Shown here: positions 60,425 through 64,000 of the stretch, in pieces
How the letters are laid out: each line of letters begins with the position of its first letter
Position numbering within the stretch: position 1 is the stretch's first letter
Assembly: GCF_000260115.1 (NCBI RefSeq)
Contig: NZ_JH651379.1
Location: 1,240,001 to 1,304,000, forward strand
DNA from: Galbibacter orientalis DSM 19592
Lineage (GTDB): Bacteria > Bacteroidota > Bacteroidia > Flavobacteriales > Flavobacteriaceae
DNA: 64,000 bases
Direction: 5' to 3'
Translations under genes and position numbers: made by a program
Notes under the pieces: model-generated
Seen by the model: the letters and a program-made list of their open reading frames with translations, nothing else
The model's database searches: none
What the model was told of the DNA's origin: nothing

Positions 60425-60446
60425 CGCTTAAAGTGTTGTTTTATCA

Positions 60447-60480
60447 GAAAGCCTACTCCCAAGAGTGGGCTTTCCTTTTT
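60447..60480 (+). terminator. Hairpin terminator
   Basis: GAAAGCCTACTC-CCAA-GAGTGGGCTTTC with one wobble pair, followed by a run of T. Confidence 0.8.
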
Positions 60481-60502
60481 TTTAATCTAAAATTTTAGTA
60501 TC

Positions 60503-61339
60503 ATGTATTTAAATCATTTACAACAGGACGAGATTTTTATTCCATCAGAAATAAAATCTTTTGAAAGTATTACCGGAATTCAATCCCGTAGAGGGCTTGA
60601 AAATGTTATTGTATCCAATGGTAAGATTGTCAATGTGGTATCCAAAAGCTATGGGCATATCCCTAATGAATTGTTTTTCCACAAAGCAGAACAACTTTTA
60701 GTGGATGCCAATCTAAAGTATAGTAAACGAACCATCAACCGAAATGACAGATCGTTTGTAGTTGATTTTATTATTGACAATGACAATTTGTTTAAACTTA
60801 AAAATAAGCAAGATCACATACTACCCATGCTTCGTTTTAAGAACTCTTATGATGGGAGTGAAAAAACTTCAGGTCACTTTGGCTTTTACAGAAAAGTATG
60901 CTCCAACGGGCTACATGTGTCACAAGCTAAAATTGCCTTTTCCATCAGACACACTAAAAACAGTACGGATTTGATCATGCCAAACCTAAATCGGCTTTTC
61001 GATAAATTTCTGGATAATGAGTATTATGGTGTAACGCAGAAGTTTAAAGAACTAGAAGCCATCGAAATTATCGATACTATGGCCTTTGTTAAAGACATTC
61101 TGGATAAAACAAAATTGTTCCGTTTTGAATGTAGTGACCATAACGACGAGCCTTCCAAAAAATCACGAGAGCTTATTGAATTGATTGAAAATGAGTCATC
61201 TTCAATTGAAGCAAGACCCTCATTGTGGACGGGATACAATGCCTTTAACTGGATGCTACACAATAATCTAAAAAAGGGGTTTGCACAACAGGAAAAATTG
61301 GATAAAGTACTGTTTGATGAAATTTATGAAATAGTTTAA
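60503..61339 (+). CDS. DUF932 (phage/plasmid-like) protein
   Basis: 278-residue protein of the DUF932 family, found on plasmids, phages and conjugative elements. SRRGLENVIVSNGKIVNVVS, FFHKAEQLLVDANLKY, NSYDGSEKTSGHFGFYRKVCSNGL and SLWTGYNAFNWMLHN are the family blocks. The biochemical role is not established. Confidence 0.85.
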   Translation: MYLNHLQQDEIFIPSEIKSFESITGIQSRRGLENVIVSNGKIVNVVSKSYGHIPNELFFHKAEQLLVDANLKYSKRTINRNDRSFVVDFIIDNDNLFKLKNKQDHILPMLRFKNSYDGSEKTSGHFGFYRKVCSNGLHVSQAKIAFSIRHTKNSTDLIMPNLNRLFDKFLDNEYYGVTQKFKELEAIEIIDTMAFVKDILDKTKLFRFECSDHNDEPSKKSRELIELIENESSSIEARPSLWTGYNAFNWMLHNNLKKGFAQQEKLDKVLFDEIYEIV

Positions 61340-61358
61340 TCTTTTTAAATACTAAGGT

Positions 61359-61390
61359 TACTCCAGTACCTTTAAACTGGAGTATTTTTA
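61359..61390 (+). terminator. Hairpin terminator after the DUF932 gene
   Basis: TACTCCAGT...ACTGGAGTA, a 9-bp stem followed by TTTTTATTT. Confidence 0.8.
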
Positions 61391-61840
61391 TTTAATAGCT
61401 GTACATGGTTTTGTTCAGCCCATTACCCTACATACCGCTTCTCTTTATTTCGGGTAAAGCACTTCTCAAAAGACATCTTGGACACAAGCCTTTGGTTTTA
61501 TTGTAATGACACTTTATGAATTCATATTAAGTAAAATGGCACACCAACATAAAATCAAAGGCTTACGTCCGCTTCATCGGAATTCCTTTGTTGCATTTAG
61601 TTTCACTTCCTGATAGTTCTCGGTTCTTCATAATAGGGTTTTTATACCCTCCCCGCCGTAACTGTTATTCTTTTTTTGACCGCAAAACACCAACATTTTG
61701 GAGTTGACCGGACTGCATAAGCCGCTCCCTTTACTCGCTTTTATAAGTCCTTGTCAATCCAAAATATTGAAATCGTGTAAGCATCAAAAAAAGATAACAG
61801 CTATACGGCTCTATGGGAAGTAAATCAAAACCAGTTTATC
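61391..61840. other. 450-base non-coding region in the mobile element
   Basis: No reading frame of convincing quality. Base composition is less AT-rich than the flanks, with pyrimidine-rich plus-strand tracts. Such a gap between DUF932 and SSB could hold regulatory RNA or a replication/transfer site, but nothing specific is visible. Confidence 0.35.
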
Positions 61841-61951
61841 ATGAAATCACCAGTAAAATATCAATTCGGAAGTGAAACTAAAAAAAATCAAAAAAGAAAA
61901 ACGCTGCCGGATATAATAAGTAAATCAATGTTTAATTTTTTAAATTTTTAA
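61841..61951 (+). CDS. 36-residue basic protein upstream of ssb
   Basis: MKSPVKYQFGSETKKNQKRK, then LPDIISKSMFNFLNF. It ends 3 bases before the ssb start. The placement and basic composition suggest a small translated protein or leader peptide. Homology cannot be judged here. Confidence 0.4.
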   Translation: MKSPVKYQFGSETKKNQKRKTLPDIISKSMFNFLNF

Positions 61952-61954
61952 GTC

Positions 61955-62293
61955 ATGAGTACATTAAGAAACAAAGTACAGTTAATCGGAAACGTAGGTC
62001 AAGAACCTACCATTACTACACTAGACAACGGTAAAAAAGTTGCTAGAATTTCATTGGCTACCAATGAGAATTACAAAAATTCCAAAGGCGAAAGACAAAC
62101 CAATACCAACTGGCATACCATTGTCGCTTGGGGTAAAACTGCCGACATTATCGAAAAGTATGTTAGCAAAGGCAAAGAGGTTGCTATTGAAGGAAAATTA
62201 ACCTCTCGTTCATACGAGGACAAAGAAGGCGTAAAACGCTATGTTACCGAAGTGGTTACTTCTGAAATCTTATTACTAGGGGGTAACGATTAA
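61955..62293 (+). CDS. ssb: Single-stranded DNA-binding protein (element-encoded)
   Basis: 112-residue OB-fold SSB (LRNKVQLIGNVGQEPTI...TNTNWHTIVAWGKTADIIEKYVSKGKEVAIEGKL). It lacks the linker and acidic C-terminal tip of the chromosomal SSB, ending LLLGGND. It is therefore a compact, mobile-element type that may not recruit host partners. Followed by a terminator. Confidence 0.93.
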   Translation: MSTLRNKVQLIGNVGQEPTITTLDNGKKVARISLATNENYKNSKGERQTNTNWHTIVAWGKTADIIEKYVSKGKEVAIEGKLTSRSYEDKEGVKRYVTEVVTSEILLLGGND

Positions 62294-62299
62294 AACAAC

Positions 62300-62340
62300 A
62301 AAGAGGGTGTGACCGTCGAAAGTAGCACCCTCTTTTTATT
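62300..62340 (+). terminator. Hairpin terminator after ssb
   Basis: AAAGAGGGTG...CACCCTCTTT, a 10-bp perfect stem followed by TTATT. Confidence 0.8.
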
Positions 62341-62362
62341 ATTCACTTTAAATAAAGGAACA

Positions 62363-62812
62363 ATGAACGACAAAGTTAACGAAATACAGATAAGCTACCG
62401 TGAAAAAATCGGTACATTGAAATCAAACCCTATTAAAAGTTCGTCGCAAGCTGCGGAATTACTCTTTAAGAATTGGGATAAAAACACCATAGGTTTAAAC
62501 GAAACCTTTAAAATCCTATTGCTGAACAACTCCAATAAGGTAAAAGGGATTTATCCATTATCGACCGGAAGCATTACAGGTACTTTGGTTGATATTCGCA
62601 TCCTATTTGCCATTGTATTAAAAACTTTATCGGTGGGCGTTTTATTGGCGCATAACCATCCGAGCAATAAATTGGAACCGAGCGAAGCCGACAAAAGATT
62701 AACCGATAAAATCAAACAAGCGGCACAGCTTTTGGATGTTGCCGTACTTGACCATATCATTATAACGCCTGATGGTGGGTATTATAGCTTCGCTGATAAT
62801 GGATTATTATAA
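62363..62812 (+). CDS. radC: RadC-like JAB-domain protein
   Basis: 149 residues from ATG 62363 (MNDKVNEIQISYRE); an upstream in-frame ATG lies inside the terminator and is unlikely. It contains the RadC JAB motif HNHPSNKLEPSEAD (HxH-x7-S-x2-D) without the N-terminal helix-hairpin-helix. Such short RadC proteins are standard in Bacteroidota mobile elements. They are unrelated in role to the JAMM peptidase of the ubiquitin-like operon. Confidence 0.92.
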   Translation: MNDKVNEIQISYREKIGTLKSNPIKSSSQAAELLFKNWDKNTIGLNETFKILLLNNSNKVKGIYPLSTGSITGTLVDIRILFAIVLKTLSVGVLLAHNHPSNKLEPSEADKRLTDKIKQAAQLLDVAVLDHIIITPDGGYYSFADNGLL

Positions 62813-62814
62813 AA

Positions 62815-62922
62815 ATGAATGTTATGGAAACAAGCAATAAAGAATTTGAAAACTGGTTGGAAGCATGTCAAGACCAAGGAAACTATCCCGATGATTTTGA
62901 CCCTAACCTATATGATTTGTAA
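62815..62922 (+). CDS. 35-residue acidic protein
   Basis: MNVMETSNKEFENWLEACQD, then QGNYPDDFDPNLYDL. It begins 2 bases after the radC stop. The acidic, aromatic tail is typical of tiny conserved element proteins. Moderately supported by its position and composition. Confidence 0.5.
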   Translation: MNVMETSNKEFENWLEACQDQGNYPDDFDPNLYDL

Positions 62923-62941
62923 GGAACTTAATTTTAAAATT

Positions 62942-63139
62942 ATGGTCTATTTGAATTATAACAATCTCGATAATGACACCCAAAATCGTTTGCTTTCCAT
63001 GTCCAAAAAGGATGTCGAAAGCCGTTTTGGGGAGCAATTAAAGAACTATGCCAGGGAACATTATGTCAATTACGAAGCCCTATTGGAAGAAGAAGCCATA
63101 CGAAATCTATACAATTATAAGTATATTTTCAATATCTAA
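62942..63139 (+). CDS. Small conserved mobile-element protein
   Basis: 65 residues: MVYLNYNNLDNDTQNRLLSM, then SKKDVESRFGEQLKNYAREHY-NYEALLEEEAIRNLYNYKY. Fully helical and charged. The start at 62942 is preferred, because upstream codons of this frame overlap the 35-residue gene. Function unknown. Confidence 0.65.
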   Translation: MVYLNYNNLDNDTQNRLLSMSKKDVESRFGEQLKNYAREHYVNYEALLEEEAIRNLYNYKYIFNI

Positions 63140-63159
63140 ACAACAAATCACACCAATCT

Positions 63160-63186
63160 AGCCCATTTATTATAATGGGCTTTTTC
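63160..63186 (+). terminator. Hairpin terminator
   Basis: AGCCCATT-TATTAT-AATGGGCT followed by TTTTT. Confidence 0.85.
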
Positions 63187-63514
63187 GATGTGTAAATCCT
63201 TAAAAATTGTATCTTTAGAACATTGAATAACAACATCTTTTGGTCATTACTTTTTTTATTTGACTTTCCTTAAATGACCAATTCATAAATGAAAATAGAG
63301 CATCCAACTTTGGTTGGGTGTCTGAGAAATTTTGTCCCTGCGGGACGGAAATCGAAGAGCAAGAGGGTAACACGCGATGCGGTGTTTCGATTTGCTTAAA
63401 ATTTATAATTAACTGGTTTTCAGTTGATTATAAATATATTAATTGTGCTGATTTTCAGGAGTTTGCAGCAAAACTTCTGAAACCCATGATAAACAGGCAA
63501 TTTTTTGCAGCAAA
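63187..63514. other. Non-coding region upstream of the mobilization gene (possible oriT)
   Basis: About 330 bases without a convincing gene. Features: a short hairpin GTCCC-TGC-GGGAC at 63334-63346, and a 12-base direct repeat TTTGCAGCAAAA at 63462-63473 and 63504-63515, the second touching the start codon of the mobilization gene. The location suits a transfer origin or an operator of the mob operon. Confidence 0.4.
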
Positions 63515-64000
63515 ATGAAGAAATTTTCAACATACGGCTTCTCTGGGATCAATGTCAAAAAAGATATTGCCGAACGCTTTCGGGCTTTTTCCAAATCTGT
63601 TTCCAAATCGCATTCGGAAACCTTAGAGGCTATGTTAAACTTCTTTAAGTGGAACAACCTTAACCCTAATGATAATCTTGGAGTTAAAGCCGATGATACC
63701 AAAAAACGAATCAATGCCCTAATTGCTATTGTTCGTAACATCGAAAAACAACAGACCCTGCCCACCAAAGCCATGTTGGATACGCTCTTTCAGGAAATAA
63801 CACAATCAGAAGAACAAGAGGAAATTGAAATGACAAAAGATCCTTTTGATTTTGGTACTCCTGAAACCATTACCAGGGATACCGAATTGGAACATTACCG
63901 AAATCGTTTTGAAGAGATACAACAGGAACTCAGTGGTTATAAAAATCAGATGGATGTTTTATGGCGACAGTTAATATATACAAAGGGAACTTTTGGAAAA
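63515..64000 (+). CDS. BfmA/BtgA-like mobilization protein (partial, runs off the end)
   Basis: 162 codons visible from MKKFSTYGFSGINVKKDIAE. The N-terminal part resembles a ribbon-helix-helix DNA-binding domain (IAERFRAFSKSVSKSHSETLEAMLNFFKWN), followed by helical, coiled-coil-prone sequence. This fits the BfmA/BtgA mobilization proteins of Bacteroidota elements, which act with a relaxase expected just downstream. Confidence 0.75.
   Translation, partial: MKKFSTYGFSGINVKKDIAERFRAFSKSVSKSHSETLEAMLNFFKWNNLNPNDNLGVKADDTKKRINALIAIVRNIEKQQTLPTKAMLDTLFQEITQSEEQEEIEMTKDPFDFGTPETITRDTELEHYRNRFEEIQQELSGYKNQMDVLWRQLIYTKGTFGK

Larger units (their letters stand above)
54052..64000. mobile_element. Integrative element (ICE/mobilizable), left end; continues past the window
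   Basis: It is bounded at the left by the tRNA-Met fragment. It contains a defence-like cargo (54306-59782) and a run of genes typical of Bacteroidota conjugative or mobilizable elements: DUF932 protein, short SSB, RadC, small conserved proteins and a BfmA/BtgA-like mobilization protein. No integrase is seen inside the window; it should lie to the right. Confidence 0.7.

Noticed and set aside
62363-62812. RadC-like JAB protein as a second deubiquitinase of the system
   Set aside because: It shows the RadC form of the JAB domain and lies 2.6 kb away in the element core. Such genes are standard in these elements without any ubiquitin-like genes.
63318-63518. 66-residue frame before the mobilization gene
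   Set aside because: It overlaps the hairpin and direct repeats, has no leader resembling neighbouring genes, and its sequence looks non-coding.

Overview
The window is AT-rich chromosomal DNA from a marine-type member of the Flavobacteriaceae (Bacteroidota). The evidence is gldE and gldD gliding genes next to mutY-ssb, an aerobic biotin locus with a KAS II-like enzyme, TonB-dependent receptors with carboxypeptidase-like N-terminal domains, a sulfatase/GH2 locus, TAnnTTTG-type -7 boxes, and Bacteroidota-type mobile-element genes (BfmA/BtgA-like mobilization protein, DUF932, RadC). The species cannot be named from the sequence.

Layout. 0-17 kb: an M61 peptidase, then a dispersed biotin locus (bioF, bioD, a DUF1398 gene, bioA, a SET protein, a VF530 DNA-binding protein), interrupted by a minus-strand carbohydrate locus (GH2 beta-galactosidase, S1 sulfatase, a stump of a SusC-like receptor) and completed by a beta-ketoacyl synthase and bioB. 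17-23 kb: recX, a frameshifted membrane gene, an HGSNAT-like acetyltransferase bracketed by repeats, and a creD / winged-helix regulator / membrane-protein cluster with a matching palindrome in front of both transcription units. 23-29 kb: gntP permease, GH29 fucosidase, RidA, D-threonine-aldolase-like enzyme and M19 dipeptidase, with copies of a MITE-like repeat between the genes.

29-49 kb carries heavy insertion-sequence damage. An IS91-type element (Y2 transposase plus tyrosine recombinase) splits a lipoprotein gene that also carries an in-frame TGA. An IS982 element with a 7-bp duplication sits exactly on the start codon of the gene after gldD. An IS21 element with a 7-bp duplication splits a PQQ-type beta-propeller gene. 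Between these lie an alcohol dehydrogenase, RNase G, a 29-residue basic protein, HU, and the conserved mutY-ssb-gldE-gldD block; a second copy of the gldD 3' end lies 7 kb downstream.

49-54 kb holds an iron-uptake pair (PepSY membrane protein, TonB-dependent receptor broken by one missing G) and an outer-membrane transporter gene whose 5' end is replaced by the 3' half of a tRNA-Met (CAU). From there to the window end runs an integrative element. Its cargo is an apparent defence region: a nuclease combining a Cas4/RecB-like N-terminus with a DnaQ-like C-terminus (DUF2779), a WYL regulator, and a separate tightly overlapped operon of a ubiquitin-like protein, an E2-E1 fusion and a JAMM (JAB) peptidase. 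The rest is conserved transfer/maintenance genes (DUF932, SSB, RadC, small proteins, mobilization protein running off the end).

The ubiquitin-like operon at 57.4-59.8 kb is the most interesting system. It resembles CBASS Cap2/Cap3 and the Bil systems, but it has no CD-NTase, and E2 and E1 are fused while the modifier is a free 90-residue protein ending in Gly-Phe-Ala.
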